A stretch of DNA of 64,000 nt, from contig DIYH01000024.1 in assembly GCA_002435755.1 (NCBI GenBank), positions 372,001 through 436,000 on the forward strand. Reading direction: 5' to 3'. Made by a program: the position numbers and the translations under genes. Under the pieces are notes generated by a model, which saw only the letters and a program-made list of their open reading frames with translations, was not told the origin of the DNA and searched no databases. Positions within the stretch are counted from its first letter, which is position 1. Each line of letters starts with the position of its first letter. Shown here piece by piece: positions 52,610 through 62,093 of the stretch. Source of the DNA: Flammeovirgaceae bacterium UBA6059. Lineage in GTDB: Bacteria; Bacteroidota; Bacteroidia; Cytophagales; Cyclobacteriaceae.

Positions 52610-55248
52610 GTCACTCATCCGCGCAACCTCCAAAGTTGGTTCTGCGGTTTTTCAAATGGTTTTGTGATCCAGGTATCCATCGCTACCTGGAGGGAGACTT
52701 ACTTGAACTGTTTGAAGCCAATAGCCAGCAAAAAGGAGTAAAAAAGGCACAATGGGTCTTTGTCTGGGAGGTCATCAGGCTCTTTAGACCCGGTATTATC
52801 AAAAACTTCGAAGGCACTCAAAAACTCAATTATTACGGTATGTTCAAAAACTATTTCAAAGTAAGTATGCGCAACATCTTGCGCAACAAGACATTCTCAG
52901 CATTGAATGTGACAGGGCTTGGCGTGGGTATCGCCAGCTGCCTGCTCATCATGATCTATGTCCACAATGAGCTCTCCTACGATACCTACAACGCCAAGTA
53001 CGACAGGACATTTAGGATACTGCACAACTTTGGGAGCGATGTGGAAATACCAGCTGATGGTTTGCTACCTGCTTCGGAACTCCAGGTGTGGGGCAATGCA
53101 CCTATCGCGCAGGCGCTAAAGGACTATTTCCCTGAGGTCGAGCATGTATTTCGCTTTACAACGTCCAACAGCTTTCTACTCGAGTACAATGGTCGCCGCT
53201 TTCAGGAGGAAGGAATAGCTTTTGGAGATTCGACGTTTTACCAGATTTTTGACTGGAAGTGGATCGCTGGTAATCCAGCCGTCGCACTCACCCGACCCAA
53301 CACTATCATCATCTCGCAATCTGTGGCCGAGAAGTACTTCGGCGATGAAAACCCTATCGGAAAGGTGATGTTGGCAGACAGCCAGGAAGACTATGAAGTC
53401 ACTGGCGTATACGAGATTCCACCTAATTCACATTTTGATTTTAATGCCCTCGTGTCGATGAAAACCTTCATCGGCTACCGACCAATTATTTTTGAAAGTT
53501 GGGGTTATGTGGACTTCTACACCTATTTCACGGTAGGGGACAATGTAGATATCAAAACCATGGAAGCACGTATCCCTGATTTTCTGAGCAATACTGACAA
53601 TGATCAGGAGGCGTACACCATAGGATTTGAGCCATTGGCGGATGCGTATTTGTACTCCGAGGCGAGACGACAGCCGGGCCCTACCGGAAATGAAGATAAT
53701 ATCTACATATTCATTTCGGTAGCAGCATTCGTATTGCTGATTGCTTGTATCAACTTTATGAATTTGTCAACGGCACGATCCATGGAGCGCGCTAAGGAAG
53801 TGGCCATCCGGAAGACTATCGGTTCCGGTAGGGGGTCGCTCATTTTCCAATTTTTAGTCGAGTCACAGGTACTGACGTTTTTATCAGCTGTTATAGGAGT
53901 GTTACTGTTCTGGATAAGCCATCCACAGCTTGAGATCCTTGTGGATAAGCGATTGCCACTAGACTGGCTATTAACAGCTGGCAACCTTGCCATAGGCATG
54001 TCACTGGTACTACTGCTTGGGTTGGTAGCAGGTGTCTATCCCGCATTCGTTCTTTCCAAATTTAAGGCGGTCAAAGTCCTAAAAGGAGCTTTTAAAAATT
54101 CGAAAGATGGCATATGGTTAAGACGTTCGCTAGTGATCGTACAATATGCCTTGTCGATCGTGCTCATTGTTGGTACTGCAGTGGTGTTTGACCAGCTGCA
54201 ATATCTACGGCAGTTTGATAAAGGTTTCGACAATGAGCAGATGCTGGTAATTGACTATGGCTGGGATGGTAAAGTGCAGCGGAAACTAGAAGCGGTCAAA
54301 GCTGAGCTTGGACAACACAGTGCTGTGGAGTCGATTGCCGCCTCCCGAGCCACGCCAGGAGATTTCTTTCCCAATGGTGGAACGGCGGTAAAGGATAAAA
54401 ACGGAGAATGGATATGGACAAGCCCTGGCGTCTATGAGATTGATGAGGACTTTATTCCCACCTATGGAATGGAGATGGTGACTGGTCGGCATTACTCGTC
54501 CGATCATCCTGGTGACTCTGCTTATTCGATGATACTCAATGAGGCTGCTGCACGTGAGTTTGGCTACACGAATCCTTTGGACATCATAGGTAAGGACTTC
54601 ATGCAGTGGGGTCGAGAGGGTAAGGTCATCGGTGTGGTCAAAGACTTTAACTACGTTTCCCTTCATCAAGGCGTGGAGCCATTGGCACTTCGCTACTCTA
54701 CAAGATGGAGCACGACCAAGCTTTCACTTCGACTTAAGTCTGACAACTATACCCAAACCTTGACCGAGTTGGAAAATATCTGGATGACCCTCGCGCCTCA
54801 TCGCCCATTTATTGCACAATTCAGCAATGACAATTTCAATAGGCAGTATGAGACGGATGCGCGCTTTGGCAATGTGTTTTCCATCTTCTCAGGACTAGCC
54901 ATTTTCGTTGCATGCCTCGGACTATTCGGATTGACGATATATAGCACTACCCAGCGTCAAAAAGAAATAGGTGTACGCAAAGTGCTTGGTGCTTCCATGC
55001 AAAGCCTGGTGACCATGCTCTCAAAGGATTTTATTAAACTCTTCTTAATTGCTATGGTATTCGCCTTACCTGTGGCATGGTACTTCATGAACACCTGGTT
55101 GGAAGGGTTTGCCTACCGCATTGATATGAGTTGGCAGGTATTTGCAATCGCAGCTGTAGGTACATTGGTGATCTCACTTTTGACCATGAGTTTCAAAACA
55201 GTATCTGCAGCATTGGCCAATCCGGTGGAGTCACTACGGGATGAATGA
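52606..55248 (+). CDS. FtsX/MacB-type ABC permease with prefix domain, unit 1
   Basis: An 880-residue permease with GTG start at 52606. After the N-terminal prefix domain (PKLVLRFFKWFCDPGIHRYLEGDLLELFE) comes a transmembrane helix, a MacB_PCD-type periplasmic domain, an FtsX unit (VLLIACINFMNLSTARSMERAKEVAIRKTIGSGRGSLI), a second periplasmic domain and a second FtsX unit (YSTTQRQKEIGVRKVLGASMQSLVTMLSKDF). It ends with the typical NPVESLRDE. The ATPase that powers it is not adjacent. It is a paralog of the gene at 59096. Confidence 0.93.
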   Translation: MSHSSAQPPKLVLRFFKWFCDPGIHRYLEGDLLELFEANSQQKGVKKAQWVFVWEVIRLFRPGIIKNFEGTQKLNYYGMFKNYFKVSMRNILRNKTFSALNVTGLGVGIASCLLIMIYVHNELSYDTYNAKYDRTFRILHNFGSDVEIPADGLLPASELQVWGNAPIAQALKDYFPEVEHVFRFTTSNSFLLEYNGRRFQEEGIAFGDSTFYQIFDWKWIAGNPAVALTRPNTIIISQSVAEKYFGDENPIGKVMLADSQEDYEVTGVYEIPPNSHFDFNALVSMKTFIGYRPIIFESWGYVDFYTYFTVGDNVDIKTMEARIPDFLSNTDNDQEAYTIGFEPLADAYLYSEARRQPGPTGNEDNIYIFISVAAFVLLIACINFMNLSTARSMERAKEVAIRKTIGSGRGSLIFQFLVESQVLTFLSAVIGVLLFWISHPQLEILVDKRLPLDWLLTAGNLAIGMSLVLLLGLVAGVYPAFVLSKFKAVKVLKGAFKNSKDGIWLRRSLVIVQYALSIVLIVGTAVVFDQLQYLRQFDKGFDNEQMLVIDYGWDGKVQRKLEAVKAELGQHSAVESIAASRATPGDFFPNGGTAVKDKNGEWIWTSPGVYEIDEDFIPTYGMEMVTGRHYSSDHPGDSAYSMILNEAAAREFGYTNPLDIIGKDFMQWGREGKVIGVVKDFNYVSLHQGVEPLALRYSTRWSTTKLSLRLKSDNYTQTLTELENIWMTLAPHRPFIAQFSNDNFNRQYETDARFGNVFSIFSGLAIFVACLGLFGLTIYSTTQRQKEIGVRKVLGASMQSLVTMLSKDFIKLFLIAMVFALPVAWYFMNTWLEGFAYRIDMSWQVFAIAAVGTLVISLLTMSFKTVSAALANPVESLRDE

Positions 55249-55394
55249 GCAGGAGGGCTGGTGTTAGTGCTCGTAGGACTTTGTGGAATAACTGTGCCGA
55301 CTGAGACAGATAACATGCGTTTGTTTAATCAATTTTCTGACTTCTTGGTCAGTGTTCAACTGATCATGCTTTGAATGGTATGCTGGACATAACA

Positions 55395-55427
55395 AGACAT
55401 CCGATATTTCCAAAATATCGGATGTCT
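55395..55427. terminator. Bidirectional hairpin between convergent genes
   Basis: AGACATCCGATATTT pairs over 15 bases with AAATATCGGATGTCT around the three-base loop CCA. It lies between the permease stop (55248) and the convergent SDR gene stop (55486). No T-run follows on either side, so factor-independent termination is only likely, not proven. Confidence 0.55.
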
Positions 55428-55485
55428 AACTACCTGGCGCGTTTTTGCAAAGCATGCCTTTCCAGTCACGGACGTAGCGAACTTC

Positions 55486-56313
55486 CTAGAATACAGTGTT
55501 CTCAGCAATAGCCCGATTCTTTTCAAGGTCCGCTTTCACGCTATCCAGTTTCATGCCAATGGTGATCAAAGCTGTCTTACCTAGCGGTAACCGTAGTGAT
55601 GGTGAATCAGATTTTGAAAGATCGATAATTGCCTGAGCTGCTTTAGCCGGGTCACCTTCTTGTTTCTCATGTACACCTTTGAGCTTGGCTCTGAATGCTC
55701 CCACCGTGTCGTTATAATCATCAATGACCTTATCCGCTTCACCTAAGCTTGAACCAGCAAAGTTGGTCCGGAAGGGGCCAGGCTCTACGATGCTCACTTT
55801 AATCCCAAGTGGGGCTACCTCTTGTGCCAGCGCTTCACTAAAACCCTCCAAGGCAAACTTGCTAGCATTGTAGATGCCGAACCCAGCAAACGCCTTAAGT
55901 CCTCCGTGGGAAGAAATCTGTATGATCTGACCCGCACCTTCTTTCCTCATTTGCGGTAGGACGGCTTGGGTCATGCTTAAAGCACCAAATACATTGACTT
56001 CAAAGACGTCTCTGACTTCATGAAGACTTGCTTCTTCGATCGCCCCGATGAATCCTACTCCAGCATTGTTGACCAGCACATCAATCTTTCCGTTTTCTGC
56101 CAGTACCTTATGTACCATCGGTTCAATGCTGTCGACATGATTTAGGTCGAGCATATAGCCTTTGCCCTTGCCTAGATGCTGTGCATTGAAGGCGTCAACC
56201 TGATCCTGCTGTCTAAAAGTGCCAATGACAAAATCTCCGTCTGCCATGACAGCCTTTGCTAATGCAGCGCCCAAGCCGCTGGATATTCCTGTGATTAACC
56301 AATTCCTCTTCAT
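55486..56313 (-). CDS. Short-chain dehydrogenase/reductase
   Basis: A 275-residue SDR oxidoreductase. The NAD(P)-binding motif is TGISSGLGAALAKAV; NNAGVGFIGAIEE and the catalytic SSHGG with YNASKFALEG (Tyr and Lys) follow. PGPFRTNFAG is the typical substrate-lid region. The DoxX gene ends three bases upstream of its ATG. The substrate is unknown; the adjacent Crp-type regulator may control it. Confidence 0.92.
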   Translation of the reverse strand: MKRNWLITGISSGLGAALAKAVMADGDFVIGTFRQQDQVDAFNAQHLGKGKGYMLDLNHVDSIEPMVHKVLAENGKIDVLVNNAGVGFIGAIEEASLHEVRDVFEVNVFGALSMTQAVLPQMRKEGAGQIIQISSHGGLKAFAGFGIYNASKFALEGFSEALAQEVAPLGIKVSIVEPGPFRTNFAGSSLGEADKVIDDYNDTVGAFRAKLKGVHEKQEGDPAKAAQAIIDLSKSDSPSLRLPLGKTALITIGMKLDSVKADLEKNRAIAENTVF

Positions 56314-56316
56314 TTC

Positions 56317-56691
56317 TTAGTCAATTAATGTCTTAAGTTTTGGCTGTTGGCCTATGCCATTAAGTACAAACAGAGCTGTAGGCAATAGCCAGATACCATT
56401 ACCAATAAAGTCATGCGCGACATGAAAAGCCACGATGTTGAACATTACCGGTAGGAGTAACAACCATGCGAGAGTATGTGTCTTAGGCATGAAAAGTAAT
56501 GCCCCGCCTATGATCTCCACCAATGCTACTACTACGAATAGGTAAGAGGTAAACATGGCTCCTATAAACATCTGAGCTGTTTCGTCTGCTGGTGGCTCCA
56601 CCGGGATAAAACCGATGAATTTGTTGAGCCCGAAGATGACCATCAGCAGCCCGAGGATCATTCCTGATATGTGAGTGACCTTGTTGTTCAT
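56317..56691 (-). CDS. DoxX-family membrane protein
   Basis: A 124-residue protein with four helices: ISGMILGLLMVIFGLNKFIGF, MFIGAMFTSYLFVVVALVEIIGGALLF, AWLLLLPVMFNIVAFHVAHDFIGNGIW and a closing helix. The LNKFIGF and EIIGGALLF patterns are DoxX-like. Members act in membrane redox or terminal oxidase contexts. Three bases separate it from the SDR gene downstream, and the Crp-type gene lies 105 bases upstream. Confidence 0.87.
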   Translation of the reverse strand: MNNKVTHISGMILGLLMVIFGLNKFIGFIPVEPPADETAQMFIGAMFTSYLFVVVALVEIIGGALLFMPKTHTLAWLLLLPVMFNIVAFHVAHDFIGNGIWLLPTALFVLNGIGQQPKLKTLID

Positions 56692-56796
56692 AATTGTCTG
56701 TGCATATTAAGTCCTTTGTCAAAATTGACGGTACAAAACTGGACAAGGCCTTGTCCCTGGAAAATGAACTAGAACAGGAAAGATGCTTGAACTAGT

Positions 56797-57384
56797 TCAA
56801 GATTGTGAAGCCAACCGCTTTCGGATTTTGCTCAGGAACTCTGCGGACATACCCAGGTAGGACGCGATCATACGCTGAGGAACACGATTGACGATATTGG
56901 GGTACCGATCGAGAAGCTCCAGGTAACGCTCTTCTGCGGTCTTGCTTATACCGGACAAAGCCCGGTGGCGTGAGAAGGCAAAAGCGCGTTCCGTTGTGAT
57001 CCTGAAGTATTCACTAAGGCCATGGATCTTACTGCAAAGTGGCTCAATATGCTCGTAGCGCATCTGTAGTATGGTCGCATCTTCAAGCGCTTCTACGAAT
57101 AAGGTGGCTGGTGTTTGAGTAATGTAGCTGTAAAAATCACTAACGAACCAGTCTTCCACGGCAAGTTGTACGGTATGGTCTTTCCCATCTTTATCCAGGA
57201 AAAATGATCGGAATGCACCTTCGACAACATAGTTACGATATTGACAGGTGTAGCCCGGTTGATCGATAAACTGCCGTCGCTTGATCTTCGTCTCAATGAT
57301 GATGTTATATAGCTGCTCCTGCTCCTCTTCTGTAAGGGTCACATACCTGTGAATGTTGGCGAGGAGTATGTTGAAAGAGTTCAT
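56797..57384 (-). CDS. Crp/Fnr-family transcriptional regulator
   Basis: A 195-residue regulator. The cyclic-nucleotide-like sensor barrel (VVEGAFRSFFLDKDGKDHTVQLAVEDWFVSDFYSYITQTPATLFVEALEDATI) is followed by the HTH (RYLELLDRYPNIVNRVPQRMIASYLGMSAEFLSKIRKRLAS). The FCxxC iron-sulfur motif of Fnr is absent. It starts two bases after the ParE-type toxin gene on the same strand. The DoxX and SDR genes follow, so they are likely targets. Confidence 0.9.
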   Translation of the reverse strand: MNSFNILLANIHRYVTLTEEEQEQLYNIIIETKIKRRQFIDQPGYTCQYRNYVVEGAFRSFFLDKDGKDHTVQLAVEDWFVSDFYSYITQTPATLFVEALEDATILQMRYEHIEPLCSKIHGLSEYFRITTERAFAFSRHRALSGISKTAEERYLELLDRYPNIVNRVPQRMIASYLGMSAEFLSKIRKRLASQS

Positions 57385-57386
57385 AA

Positions 57387-57683
57387 CTAAAGCACCTGTT
57401 GATCTTGTCGATTGTCACTTATGGCAATTACAGTAACCCGCGACCCCTTAAAAATGCAGTATACGGACAAGTACTTATGAAGCACCGCTCTTCGGAGTTC
57501 AGGTTGCAGTTGTGATTGCGGATAGAGTTGAGGAAAGTTCAGTACGTTATTTTCGAAGTTTCTCAACAGTTCACGAAATTTCTGAACTTCTTTCTGGCCA
57601 AAAGTTGATAGGAGATAGTTGTCGATAAGTAGGGCGTTTTCTAATGATTCCTTTGTCCATTTGACCTCAAGACTATGGCTCAT
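57387..57683 (-). CDS. ParE/RelE-type toxin
   Basis: A 98-residue toxin of the ParE/RelE superfamily: LEVKWTKESLENALLIDNYLLSTFGQKEVQKFRELLRNFENNVLNFPQLYPQS, then LRRAVLHKYLSVYCIFKGSRVTVIAISDNRQDQ. The closing Y-V-Y---G--V-VI-I-DNRQ strands are typical. ParE poisons gyrase while RelE cuts mRNA; the sequence does not decide. It overlaps the antitoxin gene by four bases (ATGA). This is an intact counterpart of the decayed ParDE pair at 1.2-1.7 kb. Confidence 0.9.
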   Translation of the reverse strand: MSHSLEVKWTKESLENALLIDNYLLSTFGQKEVQKFRELLRNFENNVLNFPQLYPQSQLQPELRRAVLHKYLSVYCIFKGSRVTVIAISDNRQDQQVL

Positions 57684-57919
57684 TTTCGTTGAAGTTCATC
57701 CCAGAATTGCTCTGAAGAAACTGTCCTTCCACTTTTGAGATCGCTCAGACCCTGATTAATCTTCAGTTTATCTGACTCAGTTATCTCGTTCCACCAGTCG
57801 TTGCTAGATGCTTGCGAAAGTTTGATCGAGTTTAACAAGGCCAGCATATTTTCATCGTCAAGTTCTGAGACCCAATCAGTGATTTCCTTTCGAATAGTCG
57901 ATATTTCGTTATTGCCCAT
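57680..57919 (-). CDS. Antitoxin paired with the ParE-type toxin
   Basis: A 79-residue acidic protein: MGNNEISTIRKEITDWVSELDDENMLALLNSIKLSQASSNDWWNEITESDKLKINQGLSDLKSGRTVSSEQFWDELQRK. The last third (ESDKLKINQGLSDLKSGRTVSSEQFWDEL) is the toxin-wrapping tail seen in Bacteroidota antitoxins of this type; it lacks a ribbon-helix-helix core like ParD. The ATG of the toxin overlaps its stop by four bases. Confidence 0.85.
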   Translation of the reverse strand: MGNNEISTIRKEITDWVSELDDENMLALLNSIKLSQASSNDWWNEITESDKLKINQGLSDLKSGRTVSSEQFWDELQRK

Positions 57920-58057
57920 GCTGTTATAAAGATAAGAAGCGTTAATCTACTTCCATAATTGACATTGGACAATGAGGTTATGTCATAGACCAAGAAATAA
58001 CAGTTGACTGTCGAACAAATTGATCTATCTGTTATTGAGAAACGTATCATTATTAAG

Positions 58058-58969
58058 ATGCCGACCAGACGTAAGTTCATCATCCAAAGCTCATTGGCTA
58101 CCGGTGCTCTATTAACCTCATCGGCAATGGGAGCTTCTATTTCAAATTCTATTATCAGGCGTACCATTCCCTCAGCTGGAGAGCAAATTCCCATAATCGG
58201 GATGGGTTCGTGGCTCACATTTGACGTGGGTCGATCGGTTCAGCGACGCGAGCAGATGAAACAAGTACTAAAAACCTTCTGGGATAATGGAGGTCGAGTG
58301 GTAGATAGCTCTCCTATGTATAGTAGTTCTGAAAGAGTGATCGGAGAATTGGCAAGAGAACTGGATCTCGATCAGCTCTGGGTAGCCACCAAAGTCTGGA
58401 CCAATGGTCAGCAAAGCGGAATAAAACAGGTCCTGGACTCCAATCAATATTTTGACGGAATGATCAACCTGCATCAGATCCACAACCTTAGAGATTTCGA
58501 AGTTCACTATGAGACACTAAAAGAACTGCAAGCCCAAGGTGAGCTTAGGTACATTGGTGTTACGCATTATCTCAACTCTGAACACAATAGGCTTCAAAGT
58601 ACTTTGACTTCTTACCCATTGGACTTTGTCCAGGTCAATTACAATATCCAAAACCCGGTGGCTGAAAAAAGACTTCTTCCATTTGCACAAGACAATGGTA
58701 TAGCAGTCATTGTTAACCGGCCCTTTCAAACGGGTAGGCTGATAGACAGGACCAATGGAAAGCCAATGCCAAAGTGGAATAGCGAGTTAGGCATCAAGTC
58801 ATGGGCGCAATACTTGCTTAAGTTTATTATCAGTCACCCGGCGGTGACATGTGTGATCCCGGCTACCACACAAGTACCTCATGTTATTGAAAATCTTGAT
58901 GCTGGCAGAGGAGAATTGCCTGATAAGGAAATGAGGAACAAGATGATGGAGTATTATCAGTCCATCTAG
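58058..58969 (+). CDS. Tat-exported aldo/keto reductase-fold protein
   Basis: A 303-residue protein; ATG 58058 is preferred over a start 18 codons upstream because it opens on a Tat signal (PTRRKFIIQSSLATGALLTSS, twin-arginine). The AKR barrel is seen as IGMGSWLTFDVGR, GGRVVDSSPMYSSSERVIGEL, LWVATKVWTNG, DGMINLHQIHNLRDFEVHYETLKELQAQGELRYIGVTHY and the closing HPAVTCVIPATTQVPHVIENL. The catalytic Asp, Tyr and Lys are present; the usual active-site His sits in LHQIHNLRD. The exported redox role is unknown. Confidence 0.88.
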   Translation: MPTRRKFIIQSSLATGALLTSSAMGASISNSIIRRTIPSAGEQIPIIGMGSWLTFDVGRSVQRREQMKQVLKTFWDNGGRVVDSSPMYSSSERVIGELARELDLDQLWVATKVWTNGQQSGIKQVLDSNQYFDGMINLHQIHNLRDFEVHYETLKELQAQGELRYIGVTHYLNSEHNRLQSTLTSYPLDFVQVNYNIQNPVAEKRLLPFAQDNGIAVIVNRPFQTGRLIDRTNGKPMPKWNSELGIKSWAQYLLKFIISHPAVTCVIPATTQVPHVIENLDAGRGELPDKEMRNKMMEYYQSI

Positions 58970-59095
58970 CTCCAGGGCTTTCAGCAACCTGCTATATGGT
59001 CTGAAGACTTTTATCGGTGACCGCTGCAGTTTCTGATACAGAACAGTGTTTGAGTTAAAGTCACTAGACCATTTATGTACTCTGATGAGTACTGT

Positions 59096-61759
59096 TCACT
59101 CATTTCTTAGTGACTCTGAGGGATTGTTTCTGGTAACCTTTCCAATATGAAACCCGACCGTCAGCAAACAAATGAAGAATAATGATGTCGATGCGATAAT
59201 CAATGTGCTGACCTTAAAATCGGCAGCATAAGCGAACCCCTCTCTCCATTTTTCTAGTGTAAAAAAGCCAGCAAATGAGCCTATCAATGCTGCGATCATA
59301 ATCAATATGACAAAGTCCTTATTGAGGGCAAACAGTAGTTCCTGCAAATTGGCACCCAAGACCTTTCTTATGCTTATCTCTTTGGTCTTTCTCATCATGG
59401 TGATCATCACCAGACCGTACAATCCAAGTGTAGCTACAAGTATGGAGAGCAGTGTAAACACCTGGGAAATCTCAGCCAATCTGAACTCTGCCTGGTAATT
59501 GGACTGAAATCGGTCTTTAAGAAAATAATAATCAAAATGATTGCCAGGGTAATGCTTCAGGAAGATCTCACGAATGGCAGGAAGTAGTTGATCAGGATTG
59601 CCGGAGATGTTCAAAGCAAAACTCTGGTTGCTCATGTAAAATGGGAGGATGAACAGCGGCTCGATCTTTTGATGCAGCGACATCTGATGAAAGTCGTTGA
59701 CCACTCCTATGATCGTCCAGTCCTTACCGAAGAAGTTTAACCGAGTATTGACAGCCTCTTCTAGCGATGCAAAACCGAGCAGTTCAGCGGACGCTTCATT
59801 GATCAAAAGCGTGTTTACCAGATTTCCGTTAGGATTATGATCATAGATCTCAAGGTCACGCCCTGCTAAGATATCGAGCCCAAACACTTCGGCATACTCA
59901 TGATCAGCATTGATGATATTGGCAGTGAGGTTGTTTAGCTCTGGGTCTTCCAGTGTCCTTACCTGGAATACTCTCCCCATTTGATTGCCTGCTGGCCTGG
60001 TGGTAGCAGTTACTCTATCTACTCCACTCAGCCCAGCCAGTTCGTTTTTGTAGCGGTCTATACTGTTGACCAATGTACTATCGTAGTTGTAGGAAGTAGG
60101 CCCATATACAATCAGTGTTTTGTTTATATCAATCCCAAGGTCCTTGTTGAGCATATAATTGATCTGGTCATTAACTGCCAGTACTCCGCCGATGAGCATC
60201 ACAGCGACACTAAACTGGAAGACCACAAGGGCCTTTCTGAGCCAGACTATTTCACTTTTGGTGCTGTAGCTTCCCTTGAGCATTTCTTGTGTAGTGAAAC
60301 GACTGGTCAGCAGAGAAGGGTAGATGGCCACAACCAGTATGCAAATCACCAAGGTGAGCAATAAAAAAAGCCAGCTTGGAAGCGACATTATACTTGTAGT
60401 GAGAAGTATCCCCAAGTCCAGTTGGAGGCCTGTAAGCGTATTGAAGTGGGGCTGAAGCAGGAGAACACAAAGTAGAGAGATCACCAAAGCGATGGTATTG
60501 ATCATGGCAGTCTCAACGACAAACTGTCGGATGAGCTGGTCTCTGTTACCACCAATCGCCTTGCGGATGCCGACCTCCTTAGCCCGCTGTATGGCACGGC
60601 TTGTACTCAGGTTGATATAGTTGATCCAGGCTATCACTAGAATGAAAATGCCGATCGTCAGCATAAGCCATACCACCCTGCCATCAGTTACTTCTCCGAT
60701 CTCATATTCAAGTGAGTTATCTAATCTTGCTTCAAGTAGCGGCTGCAATGAAAATTTCTCCTCAGCTCCACTCACTTCCCCCTCTTTGAAATGGCGTTTT
60801 CCAAACTCGATCAACTTATCTGTAATCGCATTTGGGGTGACCCCATCCTTCAACTTCACATAATGGTAGAAGTCCGACCAGGTCATGCTGTTGTCAGCAT
60901 CTTCGCCTGCCGCTGCGACGAAACTTTTGTAAGAGACCAGGACACCAAATTGTAAATGCGAATTAGCAGGTGGATCTTTTGCTATGGCGGTTACTTGAGT
61001 AGGTGATCCATACATCGTAACAGACTTTCCGATAAGACTATAAGGATCATCTTCTCCTGCCAATAATCTGGCATAGGACTCAGTAAGTACCATTTCATAA
61101 GGGCCGTCAAGCGCAGTTTTTGGGTCTCCCATTACCAGTGGGAAATCGAAAAAGGACAAGAAATGCTCGTCTGCTACAAGTAGTCTATCGATCAATCTAG
61201 TCTCCCCTTCATGTTGCAGATAGGTACGTCGATTATAGGTCATTCGCGTATGCACGTCTATCTCAGGTATGTCCTGCTTCATGAGCCGACTGATGGTAGG
61301 GTAGGTGATCATGCCCTTTTGGACGCTGACACCATTCTGATAACGGTCGTTGATGACACGATAGGTCCTACCGGAATCAGTATGGAAAGTATCAAAGCTT
61401 GTTTCGAACAAGACATACTGAAGAATTAAGAGAAAGATGGTCATTCCTGAGATCAAGCCGATCAGATTGATCATTGAAAATGTGCTGTTTTTGTACATAT
61501 CTCGCCAGGAGATCTTGAGATAGTTTTTGAGTAATGACATGTTGTGTTGCGTTTTTGAATTTGACTTTTTTTGAAGGCGCTGATATCTCAGGAAAGCAAT
61601 GGCATTCCAGAAATAGTTACGGCGAGCATAAGCGAGCCCTTTCTTATGAACTTGCAGTAAGAACAGCTCGTAAAGGTCTCCTTCGATGGCCTCCCATAGT
61701 TCTGGCTCACATAATCTGGACAGCCAGTAGGTGATATACTTCGGCGGACTTGGATTCAT
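59096..61759 (-). CDS. FtsX/MacB-type ABC permease with prefix domain, unit 2
   Basis: An 887-residue paralog of the permease at 52606. It has the same N-terminal prefix (SPPKYITYWLSRLCEPELWEAIEGDLYELFL), a MacB_PCD domain, FtsX unit 1 (INYINLSTSRAIQRAKEVGIRKAIGGNRDQLIRQFVVE), a second periplasmic domain and unit 2 (MMRKTKEISIRKVLGANLQELLFALNKDF), ending NNPSESLRNE. The start is ATG at 61759, overlapping the PadR gene by four bases (ATGA). Again no ATPase gene is adjacent. Confidence 0.93.
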   Translation of the reverse strand: MNPSPPKYITYWLSRLCEPELWEAIEGDLYELFLLQVHKKGLAYARRNYFWNAIAFLRYQRLQKKSNSKTQHNMSLLKNYLKISWRDMYKNSTFSMINLIGLISGMTIFLLILQYVLFETSFDTFHTDSGRTYRVINDRYQNGVSVQKGMITYPTISRLMKQDIPEIDVHTRMTYNRRTYLQHEGETRLIDRLLVADEHFLSFFDFPLVMGDPKTALDGPYEMVLTESYARLLAGEDDPYSLIGKSVTMYGSPTQVTAIAKDPPANSHLQFGVLVSYKSFVAAAGEDADNSMTWSDFYHYVKLKDGVTPNAITDKLIEFGKRHFKEGEVSGAEEKFSLQPLLEARLDNSLEYEIGEVTDGRVVWLMLTIGIFILVIAWINYINLSTSRAIQRAKEVGIRKAIGGNRDQLIRQFVVETAMINTIALVISLLCVLLLQPHFNTLTGLQLDLGILLTTSIMSLPSWLFLLLTLVICILVVAIYPSLLTSRFTTQEMLKGSYSTKSEIVWLRKALVVFQFSVAVMLIGGVLAVNDQINYMLNKDLGIDINKTLIVYGPTSYNYDSTLVNSIDRYKNELAGLSGVDRVTATTRPAGNQMGRVFQVRTLEDPELNNLTANIINADHEYAEVFGLDILAGRDLEIYDHNPNGNLVNTLLINEASAELLGFASLEEAVNTRLNFFGKDWTIIGVVNDFHQMSLHQKIEPLFILPFYMSNQSFALNISGNPDQLLPAIREIFLKHYPGNHFDYYFLKDRFQSNYQAEFRLAEISQVFTLLSILVATLGLYGLVMITMMRKTKEISIRKVLGANLQELLFALNKDFVILIMIAALIGSFAGFFTLEKWREGFAYAADFKVSTLIIASTSLFFICLLTVGFHIGKVTRNNPSESLRNE

Positions 61760-62085
61760 TTGTCAAAAGCAACTTTGGGAATACCACTCCACAAGGTAGC
61801 CCTGATGTCCCTTGACTTTTCAAGGGCTTGCTGACCTGATTTGGTTACAGTAAAAAGCAATTTGCGCTTGCCGCCTCTTTCAGGAGTAGGGTCGCTATAG
61901 CGAGAGTCTAAGAATCCTTTATCAGCTAGTCTCTGTAGTACATTATGAACTGTGCTGATTGTAATTGATCGATTGCATTTTTCCTCTATTTCTAGCTTGA
62001 TCAATAGCCCATAGGCATTATCATAGAGATTGGCCACCACCAATAGTACGATCTCTTCTAGTTCACCTAGCTGCGTCCCTTTCAT
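61756..62085 (-). CDS. PadR-family transcriptional regulator, unit 2
   Basis: A 109-residue regulator: MKGTQLGELEEIVLLVVANLYDNAYGLLIKLEIEEKCNRSITISTVHNVLQRLADKGFLDSRYSDPTPERGGKRKLLFTVTKSG. Recognition helix STVHNVLQRLADKGFL and wing GGKRKLLFTVT. The permease ATG overlaps its stop codon. A symmetric dyad starts nine bases upstream of its ATG (62094-62147). Confidence 0.92.
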   Translation of the reverse strand: MKGTQLGELEEIVLLVVANLYDNAYGLLIKLEIEEKCNRSITISTVHNVLQRLADKGFLDSRYSDPTPERGGKRKLLFTVTKSGQQALEKSRDIRATLWSGIPKVAFDK

Positions 62086-62093
62086 ATCTGTAT

